DNA of 64,000 nt from Leifsonia shinshuensis (GTDB lineage Bacteria; Actinomycetota; Actinomycetes; Actinomycetales; Microbacteriaceae): contig NZ_CP043641.1 in the NCBI RefSeq assembly GCF_014217625.1, forward strand, positions 4,278,001 through 4,342,000, in the 5' to 3' direction. A program made the position numbers and the translations under genes. Below, piece by piece: positions 53,272-62,664 of this stretch (position 1 is its first letter; the number at the start of each line of letters is the position of its first letter). Under the pieces are notes generated by a model. The model did not search any database. It was given only the letters and a program-made list of their open reading frames with translations, and had not been told where the DNA came from.

Positions 53272-53874
53272 TCAGACCACCAGCATGATCGCCAGGACGA
53301 GCATCAGCACGGCGATGCCCGCGTCCAGGATGCGCCACGAAATCGGCCGCGCGAACACGGGGGCCGCCACGCGCGCGCCGAACCCGAGCACCACGAACCA
53401 GAGCAGGCTCGCCGTCGCCGCGCCCGCTCCGAAGACCCAGCGGCCGGGGTCGCCGTGTGTCGCCGACAGCGAACCCAGCAGCAGCACCGTGTCGAGGTAG
53501 ACGTGCGGGTTGAGCCAGGTGATCGCCAGGCAGGTCGCGACGGCGGCGGCCAGCGTTCCGCCTCCCGAGGTCGCGGCTGTCAGCGTGCTCGGGCGGACAG
53601 CCCGCACGGCGGCGAAGATCGCATAGCCGACCAGGAACGCGAATCCCGCCCAGCGCACGATCTCCAGGGCGAGCGGGGCCGCCTTCACCAGCGTGCCGAT
53701 GCCGGCGACGCCTGCCGCGATCAGGAGGGCGTCGCTCGCGACGCAGATCGCGACGACCGCGAGCACGTGCTCGCGGCGGAGCCCCTGCCGGAGGACGAAC
53801 GCGTTCTGGGCGCCGATGGCGACGATGAGGGCGGCGGCCGAGCCGAGGCCGGTGAAGTACACGGAGAGCACCAT
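53272..53874 (-). CDS. LysE/ArgO family amino-acid exporter
   Basis: 200 residues with five to six helices. Signature: V-A-I-G-A-Q-N-A-F-V-L-R-Q-G and T-W-L-N-P-H-V-Y-L-D-T. These exporters remove excess basic amino acids (Lys/Arg). It is divergent from the LysR-type gene ArgP/LysG, which activates it in known systems. Note that the exporter may transport arginine or lysine; the sequence does not decide between them. Confidence 0.9.
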   Translation of the reverse strand: MVLSVYFTGLGSAAALIVAIGAQNAFVLRQGLRREHVLAVVAICVASDALLIAAGVAGIGTLVKAAPLALEIVRWAGFAFLVGYAIFAAVRAVRPSTLTAATSGGGTLAAAVATCLAITWLNPHVYLDTVLLLGSLSATHGDPGRWVFGAGAATASLLWFVVLGFGARVAAPVFARPISWRILDAGIAVLMLVLAIMLVV

Positions 53875-53942
53875 TCGACGATAGGGAACCGCGCGTCTTC
53901 AGTACAGCTTGATTTTCTTATGAACCGTTAGCATTGCTGTCG

Positions 53943-54842
53943 ATGGATGCCTCGACCGAACAGCTCCGGACGCTGGCCGCGGTGATCGACCACGGCACGT
54001 TCGATCGCGCCGCCGCGGCCCTGCACATCACGCCCTCCGCCGTGAGCCAGCGGATCAAGGCGTTGGAGGAGCAGAGCGGCCGGGTGCTCGTCCGGCGCAG
54101 CAAACCCATCCACGCCACGGAGGCCGGCGCGGTGCTGCTGCGCCTCGCCCGCCAGGTCGCGCTGCTGGAGGCCGAGGCGGCGGCCGAGCTGGAGGGCGGC
54201 GACGGGACGGCCGCGAGCCCGATCCCGCTCGTGGTCAACGCCGACTCCCTCGCGACGTGGGTGCTTCCCGCGCTCGCGACGGTCCCCGACGCGGTCTTCG
54301 ACATCACTCTGGACGACCAGGAACACACGATCGACCGGCTGCGCGACGGCACCGCGATGGCGGCGATCGGCTCCGATCCGGAGCCTGTGCAGGGCTGCAC
54401 GGTCTCGGCGCTGGGGACCATGCGCTACCGGCCGCTGGCGAGCCCCGAATTCGTCGCGCGCTGGTGCCCGGACGGCTGGACGGCCGAGCGGGCGGCGGTC
54501 GCCCCGATGCTGATCTACAACCGCAAGGACGCCCTCCAGGATCGCTACCTCGACGCCCTCGCGCCGGGCGCCCATCCGCCGCGGCACTTCGTCCCGGCGT
54601 CCACGGAGTTCGTGGCGGCGGCGGTGCTGGGGCTGGGGTGGGGGATGGTGCCGGACCTCCAGGCCGACGCCCTGGTGGCCGACGGCCGGCTCGTGGTGCT
54701 CGACGAGGCCAGCGGGGTGGACGTCCCGCTGTACTGGCAGCAGTGGTCGCTGCACTCGGCGGCGCTCGACGCGGTCGCCGCTGCGATCGCACGCGCCGCA
54801 GCCGCCGCGCTCCGCCCCGCCCAGCCGTCGAGGGGCACGTAA
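53943..54842 (+). CDS. LysR-type regulator, ArgP/LysG-like
   Basis: 299 residues. N-terminal helix-turn-helix (G-T-F-D-R-A-A-A-A-L-H-I-T-P-S-A-V-S-Q-R) matches ArgP/IciA-type LTTRs, followed by the substrate-binding domain with V-V-N-A-D-S-L-A-T-W-V-L-P-A-L. In the ArgP/LysG group this domain senses Lys/Arg and activates the divergent exporter. I chose the ATG at 53943; TAGCAT ends 8 nt before it, no Shine-Dalgarno. Its stop codon lies within a 21-bp inverted repeat. Confidence 0.9.
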   Translation: MDASTEQLRTLAAVIDHGTFDRAAAALHITPSAVSQRIKALEEQSGRVLVRRSKPIHATEAGAVLLRLARQVALLEAEAAAELEGGDGTAASPIPLVVNADSLATWVLPALATVPDAVFDITLDDQEHTIDRLRDGTAMAAIGSDPEPVQGCTVSALGTMRYRPLASPEFVARWCPDGWTAERAAVAPMLIYNRKDALQDRYLDALAPGAHPPRHFVPASTEFVAAAVLGLGWGMVPDLQADALVADGRLVVLDEASGVDVPLYWQQWSLHSAALDAVAAAIARAAAAALRPAQPSRGT

Positions 54843-54881
54843 ACGCCCCTAAAACGACCGTTTAGGGGCGTTTACGTGCCC
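54833..54881. terminator. Perfect 21-bp inverted repeat at the end of the ArgP gene
   Basis: Arms 54833-54853 and 54861-54881 are exact complements, with a 7-nt loop (ACGACCG). The stem begins with GGGCACGTAAACGCCCCT. The stop codon of the upstream gene sits in the left arm. Between convergent genes, it should terminate transcription in both directions. No T-run follows the stem. Confidence 0.75.
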
Positions 54882-54901
54882 TTCGGCAGAGGGAAGACCG
54901 C

Positions 54902-57055
54902 TCAGAGGGTCTCGGGGCGGAGGTCGAGCCGGCGCAGGAGCTGCGCATTGAGCGCCACCACGATCGTGGAGAGCGACATCAGGATGGCGCCCACCGACAT
55001 CGGCAGCACGAACCCGACCGGCGCCAGCACGCCGGCCGCGAGCGGGACCGAGATCAGGTTGTAGCCGGCCGCCCACCACAGGTTCTGCGTCATCTTGCGG
55101 TAGCTCGCCTGCGACAGCCGGATGACCGACAGCACCGAGCGCGGGTCGTCGCTGGCGAGGATGACGCCGGCCGAGGCGATCGCGACGTCCGTTCCGGCGC
55201 CGATCGCGATGCCGACGTCCGCACGGGCCAGTGCGGGGGCGTCGTTGACGCCGTCGCCGACCATCGCGACGGTGCGGCCCTCGGCCTGCAGGCCGGCGAC
55301 GGTGGACTCCTTGTCCTCCGGGCGGACGCCCGCGAACCAGCGGTCGATCCCGAGCTCGCCGGCGACCGACGCGGCAACGGCCTCCGCGTCGCCGGTGATC
55401 ATAACGACCTGGATTTCCCGCTCCTTCAGCGCCGCCACCGCCTGCCGCGACTCCTCGCGGACCTCGTCGGCGAGGCGGAGCGCGCCGGCCGTTCGCCCGT
55501 CGACCAGGACGTGCAGGATGATCGCGCCCTCCCGGCTCCACGTCGCCGCGATCGGCCGCTCGGTCGCGCCGCGCCGCTCCAGGAGCGCCGGGCCGCCGAC
55601 CTCCACGCGCCGCCCGTCGACGGTCGCGGCCACGCCCACCGCGGGGGAGGCCGTGAAGTCGCTCGCCGCGGGGACCGGGAGGCCGCGCGCGGACGCCGCG
55701 GCCACGATCGCCCGGGCGAGCGGATGCTCGGAGTCGGACTCGGCGGCGGCCGCCAGGGCGAGCACGCGGTCGTCGTCGCCGTCCGTGTCCACGCCCGTGA
55801 CGGCGGGCTCGCCTTTGGTCAGCGTGCCGGTCTTGTCGAACAGCACCGTGTCGACCGTGCGCATCGTCTCCAGCGCCAGCCGGTCCTTCACGAGGACGCC
55901 GCCGCGGGCCGCCCGCTCGGTCGCGATCGAGACGACGAGGGGGATGGCGAGGCCGAGCGCGTGCGGGCAGGCGATCACGAGCACGGTGATCGCGCGCACG
56001 ACCGCGTCGTCCGGGAGGCCGACGGCCGTCCAGACCACCGCGGTGATCGCCGCAGAGCCAAGCGCGAACCAGAACAGCCAGCCCGCTGCTCGGTCGGCGA
56101 TCCGCTGCGCGCGGGACGACGAGTTCTGGGCGTCGGCGACGAGGCGGCGGATCCCGGCGAGCGCGGTGTCGTCGCCCACGGCGGTCACCCGCACGCGGAG
56201 GGCCGAGTCGGTGGCGACCGTGCCGGCCACGACGGGGTCGCCCTCGCCACGGGCGACGGGGCGCGACTCACCGGTGATCATGGACTCGTCCACCTGCGCC
56301 GCGCCGGACACCACGCGCCCGTCGGCCGGGACGCGCCCTCCCGGGCGGACCAGCACGATGTCGCCCACCGCGAGCTCCGCCGGGGAGACGAGGACGGTGC
56401 CGTCGCCCTCCACCCGCTCTGCCTCGTCGGGCAGCAGCGCGGCGAGCGAGTCGAGGGCGGAGGTGGTCTGGGCCAGCGAGCGCATCTCGATCCAGTGACC
56501 GAGCAGCATGATGACGATGAGGAGGGCGAGCTCCCACCAGAAGTCCAGCTGGTGGTCGAGCAGGCCGAGGGTGGCGCCCCACGAGGCGACGAACGCGACG
56601 GTGATGGCGAGCGCGATGAGAAGCATCATCCCGGGCTGCCGCGCCCGCAGCTCGGAGACGGCGCCGGTCAGGAAGGGCTGGCCGCCCCACACGAACATGA
56701 CGGTGCCGAGGACAGGGGAGACCCACGCCGGCCAGGCGGCGTCGGGGAGGTGGTAGCCGAGGATCATCGCGAACATCGGCGAGAAGGCGACGACCGGGAC
56801 CGCGATGACGAGGTTGATCCAGAAGAGGCGGCGGAAGGCGGCGACGTGATCGCCGTGGCCGGAGTGGTCGTGGCCGGTGTTGTCGTGGCCGGTGTCGTCG
56901 TGGCCGGAGTGGTCGGAGCCGGCGTGCTCGTGCGCCTGCTGGTCGTGTGCGCCCTGGCTGTGCGCAGTCGGCGCTTCGGCCACCGTCGCGTCGGCGGTGT
57001 GGTCGGCGTGCTCGTGCGCCATCGGGTCGTGTTCCATCCGCCCCTGTCCGCTCAC
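54902..57055 (-). CDS. copB: Heavy-metal P1B-type ATPase, CopB type (CPH motif)
   Basis: 717 residues from GTG 57055, overlapping the CopA stop (GTGA). A His-rich N-terminus (about 1-80) contains a 15-bp tandem repeat. The ion-binding motif is C-P-H-A-L-G-L-A, typical of P1B-3 CopB-type pumps, not C-P-C. Phosphorylation site D-K-T-G-T, the TGE loop and G-D-G-V-N-D are intact. CopB-type pumps export copper (and silver); the direction here is inferred. Second ATPase of the operon. Confidence 0.9.
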   Translation of the reverse strand: MSGQGRMEHDPMAHEHADHTADATVAEAPTAHSQGAHDQQAHEHAGSDHSGHDDTGHDNTGHDHSGHGDHVAAFRRLFWINLVIAVPVVAFSPMFAMILGYHLPDAAWPAWVSPVLGTVMFVWGGQPFLTGAVSELRARQPGMMLLIALAITVAFVASWGATLGLLDHQLDFWWELALLIVIMLLGHWIEMRSLAQTTSALDSLAALLPDEAERVEGDGTVLVSPAELAVGDIVLVRPGGRVPADGRVVSGAAQVDESMITGESRPVARGEGDPVVAGTVATDSALRVRVTAVGDDTALAGIRRLVADAQNSSSRAQRIADRAAGWLFWFALGSAAITAVVWTAVGLPDDAVVRAITVLVIACPHALGLAIPLVVSIATERAARGGVLVKDRLALETMRTVDTVLFDKTGTLTKGEPAVTGVDTDGDDDRVLALAAAAESDSEHPLARAIVAAASARGLPVPAASDFTASPAVGVAATVDGRRVEVGGPALLERRGATERPIAATWSREGAIILHVLVDGRTAGALRLADEVREESRQAVAALKEREIQVVMITGDAEAVAASVAGELGIDRWFAGVRPEDKESTVAGLQAEGRTVAMVGDGVNDAPALARADVGIAIGAGTDVAIASAGVILASDDPRSVLSVIRLSQASYRKMTQNLWWAAGYNLISVPLAAGVLAPVGFVLPMSVGAILMSLSTIVVALNAQLLRRLDLRPETL
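56855..56914 (-). repeat. Four 15-bp tandem repeats in the CopB His-rich leader
   Basis: Four contiguous units of 15 bp (56855-56869, 56870-56884, 56885-56899, 56900-56914), reading GTGGCCGGNGTNGTC on the plus strand. Each encodes five residues of the D-H/D/N-S/T-G-H type, a metal-binding pattern. Unit number may vary between strains. Confidence 0.8.
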
Positions 57056-59307
57056 GATGCCCTCCTCTCCGCGGTCCCGCGTTCCGGGCGGAACGAGCGG
57101 AGCCGCAGGCTGTTGGTGACGACGAAGACGCTCGAGAACGCCATGGCGGCGCCCGCGATCATCGGGTTCAGGAGGCCGAACGCGGCCAGCGGCAGCGCCG
57201 CCAGGTTGTACGCGAACGCCCAGAACAGGTTTCCGTGGATGGTCGCCAGGGTACGCCGGGACAGCCGCACGGCGTCGGCCGCGGCGGTCAGCTCGCCGCG
57301 CACCAGGGTGAGGTCGGCGGCCTGGATGGCGGCGTCCGTCCCGGTCCCCATGGCCAGTCCCAGGTCCGCCGCCGCGAGCGCCGCCGCGTCGTTGACGCCG
57401 TCGCCGACCATCGCGACGCGGCGGCCCTCGGCCTGCAGCCGCCGGACGACCTCCGCCTTCCCGGCAGGGAGCACACCCGCGATCACCTCGTCGATCCCGA
57501 CTTCGTCCGCAACTCGGCGGGCGACGGTCCCGTTGTCGCCGGTGAGCAGCACCGGAGTCAGGCCGAGCCGCTTCAGCCGGCGGACCGCCTCCGCGCTCCG
57601 CGGCGCGACGGCGTCCGCCACCGCGAGCACGGCGCGGGCGCGGTCGCCCCAGCCGGCCACGACCGCGGTCGTGCCCGACGCCTCCGCGGCGGCGACCGCC
57701 TGCTGGAGGCCGTCGCCGAGCGGCATCCCGGCCGCTGCCACGAACGACGCGCGCCCGACGACGACGCGCTCGCCGTCGACCGTGCCGGAGACCCCGAGGC
57801 CGCCGTCGGTGCGGAAGGCCGCGACCGCGGGGAGCGGCCCTGCGTTCCGGGCGGCGTCCGCGATCGCGCGGCCGATCGGGTGCTCGGAGGCGTCCTCGAC
57901 CGCCCCCGCTCGCCGCAGCGCCTCGGCGCCGTCGCCGCCCTCCACCACGACGTCCACCAGTGTCATCCGCCCGGTCGTCACCGTGCCGGTCTTGTCCAGC
58001 AGCACCGTGTCGACCCGGCGCGTCGCCTCCAGCACTTCCGGACCGGTGATCAGGATGCCGAGCTGCGCACCGCGACCGGTGCCGACCAGCAGCGCCGTCG
58101 GCGTGGCGAGCCCCAGTGCGCACGGGCACGCGATGATGAGCACCGCCACCGCCGCCGTGAACGCCGCCTCCACCGGCCCGCCCAGCAGCAGCCACGCGGC
58201 GAGCGTGACGAGCGCGATCCCGATCACGACGGGGACGAAGACCCCGCTGATCCGGTCGGCCAGGCGCTGCGCGGCGGCCTTGCCCGACTGCGCGTCCTCG
58301 ACCAGGCGGGCGATCTGCGCGAGCTTCGTGTCCGCGCCGACCGTCGTCGCGCGCACGATCAGGCGTCCGCCCGCGTTGACGGTGCCGCCGGTGACGCTGT
58401 CGCCGGGGCCGACCTCCACCGGCACCGACTCGCCGGTCAGCATCGACGCGTCGACCGCGCCGGAGCCGTCGGTCACGACGCCGTCGGTGGCGATCCGCTC
58501 GCCGGGGCGCACCACGAAGACGTCGCCGACGGCCAGCCGTTCGACGGGGATGCGCTCCTCGCGCGTGCCGCCGGCGTCGCGCAGCACCGAGGCCTCCTTC
58601 GCGCCCGACTCCAGCAGCGCCCGCAGCGCCGCGCCCGCCCGCCGCTTCGAGCGCTTCTCCAGGTAGCGTCCGGCGAGCACGAATACCGTGACGCCCGCGG
58701 CGACCTCCAGGTACAGGTCGGCGCCCGATATGCCGGGCGTGCCTGCGTCGCCGAGGACCCCTGCGCCCCCGAAGACCAGGGCGTAGAGCGACCACGCGAA
58801 TGCCGCGGTGACGCCGAGCGAGACCAGCGTGTCCATGGTCGCGGCCCCGTGCCGCAGGTTGACGGCGGCGGCGCGGTGGAACGGCCACGCGCCCCACACC
58901 ACGACGGGCGCGGCGAGCGCGAGCGCCAGCCACTGCCACCCAGGGAATTGGAACACGGGGATCATCGACAGCAGCACGACCGGGAGGCCGAGGGTCGCGC
59001 TCACGATCAGCCGCCGCCGAAGGGAGGCGAGCTCGGGGTCTGCGGGGCGTTCAGCGGAAGACGAAGCCGGCGGCGCGGGAAGGGCGGCGGTGTACCCCGC
59101 GCTCTCCACCTGCGCGACCAGCGTCGCGGTGTCGTACCCCGCAGGCGCGAACACCGTCGCCTTCTCGGTCGCGTAGTTGACGCTGGCCTCGACGCCGTCG
59201 AGCTTGTTGAGCTTCTTCTCGACCCGCGCGGCGCACGAGGCGCACGTCATCCCGCCGATCAGCAGTTCCAGGCGAGGCTGGGCGCGCTCGGCGTCGGTCG
59301 CGGACAT
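57052..59307 (-). CDS. copA: Copper-exporting P1B-type ATPase, CopA type
   Basis: 751 residues. N-terminal heavy-metal-associated domain with C22-x2-C25 in G-G-M-T-C-A-S-C, eight helices, ion-binding C-P-C-A-L-G-L-A, phosphorylation site D-K-T-G-T, actuator T-G-E and the hinge G-D-G-V-N-D-A. Exports Cu(I) from the cytosol. The ATG overlaps the CopZ stop (TGATG), and the C-terminus overlaps CopB, so the three are translated as a unit. Confidence 0.93.
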   Translation of the reverse strand: MSATDAERAQPRLELLIGGMTCASCAARVEKKLNKLDGVEASVNYATEKATVFAPAGYDTATLVAQVESAGYTAALPAPPASSSAERPADPELASLRRRLIVSATLGLPVVLLSMIPVFQFPGWQWLALALAAPVVVWGAWPFHRAAAVNLRHGAATMDTLVSLGVTAAFAWSLYALVFGGAGVLGDAGTPGISGADLYLEVAAGVTVFVLAGRYLEKRSKRRAGAALRALLESGAKEASVLRDAGGTREERIPVERLAVGDVFVVRPGERIATDGVVTDGSGAVDASMLTGESVPVEVGPGDSVTGGTVNAGGRLIVRATTVGADTKLAQIARLVEDAQSGKAAAQRLADRISGVFVPVVIGIALVTLAAWLLLGGPVEAAFTAAVAVLIIACPCALGLATPTALLVGTGRGAQLGILITGPEVLEATRRVDTVLLDKTGTVTTGRMTLVDVVVEGGDGAEALRRAGAVEDASEHPIGRAIADAARNAGPLPAVAAFRTDGGLGVSGTVDGERVVVGRASFVAAAGMPLGDGLQQAVAAAEASGTTAVVAGWGDRARAVLAVADAVAPRSAEAVRRLKRLGLTPVLLTGDNGTVARRVADEVGIDEVIAGVLPAGKAEVVRRLQAEGRRVAMVGDGVNDAAALAAADLGLAMGTGTDAAIQAADLTLVRGELTAAADAVRLSRRTLATIHGNLFWAFAYNLAALPLAAFGLLNPMIAGAAMAFSSVFVVTNSLRLRSFRPERGTAERRAS

Positions 59308-59516
59308 CAGGCGCGGACCGCGCTGTATCCGGCCTCCTCGACCGCAGCGAGTACGGCGGCGTCCATGACGGGGGAGGCCGACTCGACGGTGAGCACGCCC
59401 GTCGCGGCCGAGACATCGACCCGGGTGACCTCGGCGATCGAGGTCACCTCCTCGGTCACCGCGCGCTCGCAGTGCTCGCAGGTCATCCCGGTCACCTGGA
59501 ACGTCGTGGTCGTCAT
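59307..59516 (-). CDS. copZ: Copper chaperone (HMA domain)
   Basis: 69 residues, one heavy-metal-associated fold with G-M-T-C-E-H-C-E-R-A. It binds Cu(I) and should hand it to CopA. First gene of the operon; the ATG follows GAGAGGACG. Promoter lies at 59569-59597. Confidence 0.93.
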   Translation of the reverse strand: MTTTTFQVTGMTCEHCERAVTEEVTSIAEVTRVDVSAATGVLTVESASPVMDAAVLAAVEEAGYSAVRA

Positions 59517-59536
59517 GGCTCGTCCTCTCCGCGTTT

Positions 59537-59597
59537 GGATACCCAGAGGGGGTATCCAGATGGACACGACCTTATACCCTCTAGGGGTACTAGTCAA
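59537..59597 (-). promoter_or_regulatory. copZAB promoter with two CsoR-like operator sequences
   Basis: Minus-strand promoter: -35 TTGACT at 59597-59592, 17 bp, -10 TAAGGT at 59574-59569. The spacer is filled by TACCCTCTAGGGGTA (59575-59589), close to CsoR operators. A second palindrome, GGATACCC-N5-GGGTATCC (59537-59557), lies just after the predicted start site. No csoR gene is in the window. Confidence 0.68.
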
Positions 59598-59647
59598 GGC
59601 AAGCGGAAGGAAGGCGCGCGGGCGCAGCCCGCCACCGCGGAGCCCGC

Positions 59648-62563
59648 CTAGATCGTCGCCAGCACCAGGTCCAGCGCGTCCACGAAGCGGTCCGCGCTCT
59701 CGCGGGTGATGCACAGCGGCGGCTTGATCTTCAGGACGTTCTTGCCATCGCCGGTGGGCTGCACGATCGCGCCCTCCCGCAGCATCCGCTCGCACACCAG
59801 CGCCGCCTCGGCCGTCGCCGGCTCCAGCGTCTCCCGGTCGCGCACGAGCTCGACGCCGAGGTAGAGGCCGATCCCATGCACCGCGCCGACGAGGGGATGC
59901 CGCTCCGCGAGCGCGCGCAGCCGGCCGGCGAGGTGGTCGCCGACCTCGGCCGCGTTCTCCTGCAGCCGCTCGTCGCGCATCACGTCGAGCACCGTCAGGC
60001 CCACCGCCGAGCTGACCGGGCTGCCGCCGGCGGACGAGAAGAACGAGCCCTCCGCGGCGAACGACTCGGCGATCTCCCGCCGGGTGATGACCGCGCCGAG
60101 CGGGTGCCCGTTGCCCATCGCCTTCGCGACCGTGATGACGTCCGGGACGACACCCTGCTGCGCCGACCCCCAGAACCAGTGCCCGAGCCGGCCGTAGCCC
60201 ACCTGCACCTCGTCCGCGATGCACACGCCGCCGCGGGCGCGCACCCGTTCGTAGACGCCCGCCAGGTAGCCGTCCGGCAGCATGAGGCCGCCCGCGTTGC
60301 CGAACACCGGCTCCGCGATGAAGCCCGCGAGGCCGGTCCCGGCGGCGTCCAGAGCGGCGAGCTGCTCGTCCAGCTCGGCGAGGTACGCCGGTCCGGAGTC
60401 GAGTCCGCGGTGCCTGCCGTGGAAGACGTTGGGCGACGCGATCAGCTCCACCCAGTCCGGCCGGGTCTCCAGCGCGCGCGGGTTGTCGCCCAGCGACGAC
60501 GAGACCGCGTCGGCCCCGACCGTCCAGCCGTGATACGCCTCCGTCACCGCCAGGATGGTGCGCCGCCCGGTGTGGACCTGCGCGAGCCGGAGGGCGAGGT
60601 CGACCGCCTCGCTGCCGCTGTTGACCAGGAAGACGGTGTCGAGCCCGTCCGGCGCGACGTCCGCGAGCCGTTCGGTGAAGCGGGAGAGCTCTTCGTAGTG
60701 GAAGCGCGAGTTCGTGTTGAGGAGCGCCCACTGGTCGCGGACCGCGCGCACGAGCCGCGGGTGGGCGTGACCGATCTGCGTCACGTTGTTGACCATGTCG
60801 AGGTAGCTCTGCGCGCGGGTGTCGAACAGGTGGTGCCGCCAGCCGCGCTCGATGAGGGGAGGCTCGGTGAAGTAGTGCTCCTGCACGCGCGCGAACGACG
60901 AGTCGCGCCGCGTGAGCACGCCGGCCGGATCGGCGGCGGGCGCGGCCAGGTCGACGCCGTACAGCGCAGACGGGTCGGGCGAGACGCCGGCCCACACCGA
61001 CGCCGGGAGCGCGGGCGTGACGAAGGCGGGAGGCCGCCAGCCGGGCACGCTGCTGAGCTGCGCCGTCAGCCGGACGGCGCTGCCGATGACCTCCCCGCGC
61101 TCGACGGAGGCCGTGGTCAGCGGGCGGGACAGGCCGTCGAGCCACAATCCGACCATGTTGCGCTGGCCCACCGTGTCGCCCTGGCCCGCCGTGTCGCCCT
61201 GCAGCAGCCACGCGCCCTCCACCAGCCGCAGCTCGCCGGCGAAGGGCGCATGGACGACAGTCCCGGCCGGGGCGTCGAGGGTCACGGCGAGCGCGATCGT
61301 GGGCGACGGATCCGTCCGGTCGAGGCGGGTGCGGGTGAGCCGGGCCTCGGCGTAGCGGGTGAGCGCGTGGCCGTTGTCGCGGCAGATCCGGCCGAGCACG
61401 GCGTCCTCGAAGCCCGCGCGCTGCCAGCGGCCCTCGTCGAGGTCGTGGCCGGTGACGGAGAGGTCGGCGAGGTTCGCGTCGGTGCTGTCGAGGGCGATGA
61501 GCCGGCCGAGGGCCGGGGAGACCGCTTCGCCGGCGCCGCCCGCCGCGAGCCGCGCCCGGATCGCGGCCTCCACCTCCGCGAACGGCAGCCGCCGCGCCAC
61601 GTCGAACGCGACCCACTCGTGCGCCCGGTTCTCGTCGGCGTAGGCGTTGTCGCCGTCGAGGACGACCTGCTGCTCGCCGCTGACCACCAGCACCGCTCCG
61701 CGGAGCACGACGAGCGGCCAGAGCGCGGCCAGGTCGGCGTCGTCCAACGGCGCCTTCGCGTGGAACGCCTCGATCACGTCCAGTACCGCTAGCGGGTCCT
61801 CCGGCTGGTGGTGGAGGGCGCTCGTCACCGTCGCGGCGAGTTCGGCGACGAGCCAGCCGTCCGCGACGTCGCCGAAGTCGATCACGCCGGGGCCGCCCTC
61901 GCCCAGCACGATGTTGTCGTCCGTCACGTCGCCGTGAATCGCCTGCACCCGCAGTCGGCGCCGCAGTGGTTCGAGCGCGGCCAGCGCGGCCTCCGCCGCC
62001 GCCAGGACGGCCTGCCGCTTCGCGGGCTGGAGGACGTGCCCGGCGAGGAGCGCCACGACGTCGCCGCCGATCCGGGCGTCCCACTGCGTGGTGCGGGCGA
62101 GCCCGGGATGACGCAGCCCGACGAGGCCCGCGGCGATGCTCCCGGAGAGCCGCCCGAGGGTGCGGAGCTGCTCTCCGCTCAACCGCTCGACCTCGGTCAG
62201 CGGCTCGCCGTCGAGGAAGCTCAGCACGCGCGTGTGGAGCGTGCGCCCGCGAACCTCCACGGCGACGACCTCCGCGCCGTCGCGCGCGGCGAGCACGGCC
62301 GGGATGCGCACCCCGGCGCCTGCGAGGAGCGCGAGCGCGGCGTTCTGCGCGTGCAGCTCCTCGACCGAGAAGACCGGGTTGGCGATCTTGAGCACGTAAC
62401 GGTGGGTGCCGGTGTCGACCAGGAAGTTGCGATCCTGGTTGCTGCCGAGCTCGACGATCCGCCCGGTGAGCCCGAAGGCGTGCTCGGCCACGGCCGCCGC
62501 GTCGTCGGCTCCGACCTCCGGACGGGGCAGGGACGGCTGGGCCAGGAAGTCGGAATTGGGCAC
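59648..62563 (-). CDS. Kinase / M23-like / class-III aminotransferase fusion
   Basis: 971 residues. Residues ~1-330: aminoglycoside-phosphotransferase-type kinase with H210-G-D212-x4-N217 and D229-F-G-D. About 430-500: a beta-rich stretch (PAGTVVHAPFAGELRLVEG) resembling an M23 peptidase-like barrel. About 530-970: class-III PLP aminotransferase with the cofactor Lys in V-A-K-A-M-G (K814), N-S-G-S-E-A and D-E-V-Q-V-G-Y-G-R. Similar three-domain fusions exist in bacteria and are related to the vertebrate phospho-lyases AGXT2L; kinase phosphorylation followed by PLP-dependent elimination or transfer is a reasonable model. Starts at GTG 62563 behind GAGGAGC. Confidence 0.87.
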   Translation of the reverse strand: MPNSDFLAQPSLPRPEVGADDAAAVAEHAFGLTGRIVELGSNQDRNFLVDTGTHRYVLKIANPVFSVEELHAQNAALALLAGAGVRIPAVLAARDGAEVVAVEVRGRTLHTRVLSFLDGEPLTEVERLSGEQLRTLGRLSGSIAAGLVGLRHPGLARTTQWDARIGGDVVALLAGHVLQPAKRQAVLAAAEAALAALEPLRRRLRVQAIHGDVTDDNIVLGEGGPGVIDFGDVADGWLVAELAATVTSALHHQPEDPLAVLDVIEAFHAKAPLDDADLAALWPLVVLRGAVLVVSGEQQVVLDGDNAYADENRAHEWVAFDVARRLPFAEVEAAIRARLAAGGAGEAVSPALGRLIALDSTDANLADLSVTGHDLDEGRWQRAGFEDAVLGRICRDNGHALTRYAEARLTRTRLDRTDPSPTIALAVTLDAPAGTVVHAPFAGELRLVEGAWLLQGDTAGQGDTVGQRNMVGLWLDGLSRPLTTASVERGEVIGSAVRLTAQLSSVPGWRPPAFVTPALPASVWAGVSPDPSALYGVDLAAPAADPAGVLTRRDSSFARVQEHYFTEPPLIERGWRHHLFDTRAQSYLDMVNNVTQIGHAHPRLVRAVRDQWALLNTNSRFHYEELSRFTERLADVAPDGLDTVFLVNSGSEAVDLALRLAQVHTGRRTILAVTEAYHGWTVGADAVSSSLGDNPRALETRPDWVELIASPNVFHGRHRGLDSGPAYLAELDEQLAALDAAGTGLAGFIAEPVFGNAGGLMLPDGYLAGVYERVRARGGVCIADEVQVGYGRLGHWFWGSAQQGVVPDVITVAKAMGNGHPLGAVITRREIAESFAAEGSFFSSAGGSPVSSAVGLTVLDVMRDERLQENAAEVGDHLAGRLRALAERHPLVGAVHGIGLYLGVELVRDRETLEPATAEAALVCERMLREGAIVQPTGDGKNVLKIKPPLCITRESADRFVDALDLVLATI

Positions 62564-62664
62564 GGCTGCTCCTCGGCTGCGGGGCGGGACGCGGCCAGTC
62601 TATTGAAGCCCGCGCACGGGTCGCACCCAGCGAACGCACGGGAGCGGCAACGTAGCATCGACGC

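Noticed and set aside
53875..53942. A lysine riboswitch or other riboswitch between the LysE-type gene and ArgP
   Set aside because: The gap is 68 bp and too short for the known lysine riboswitch. The LysR-type gene explains regulation.
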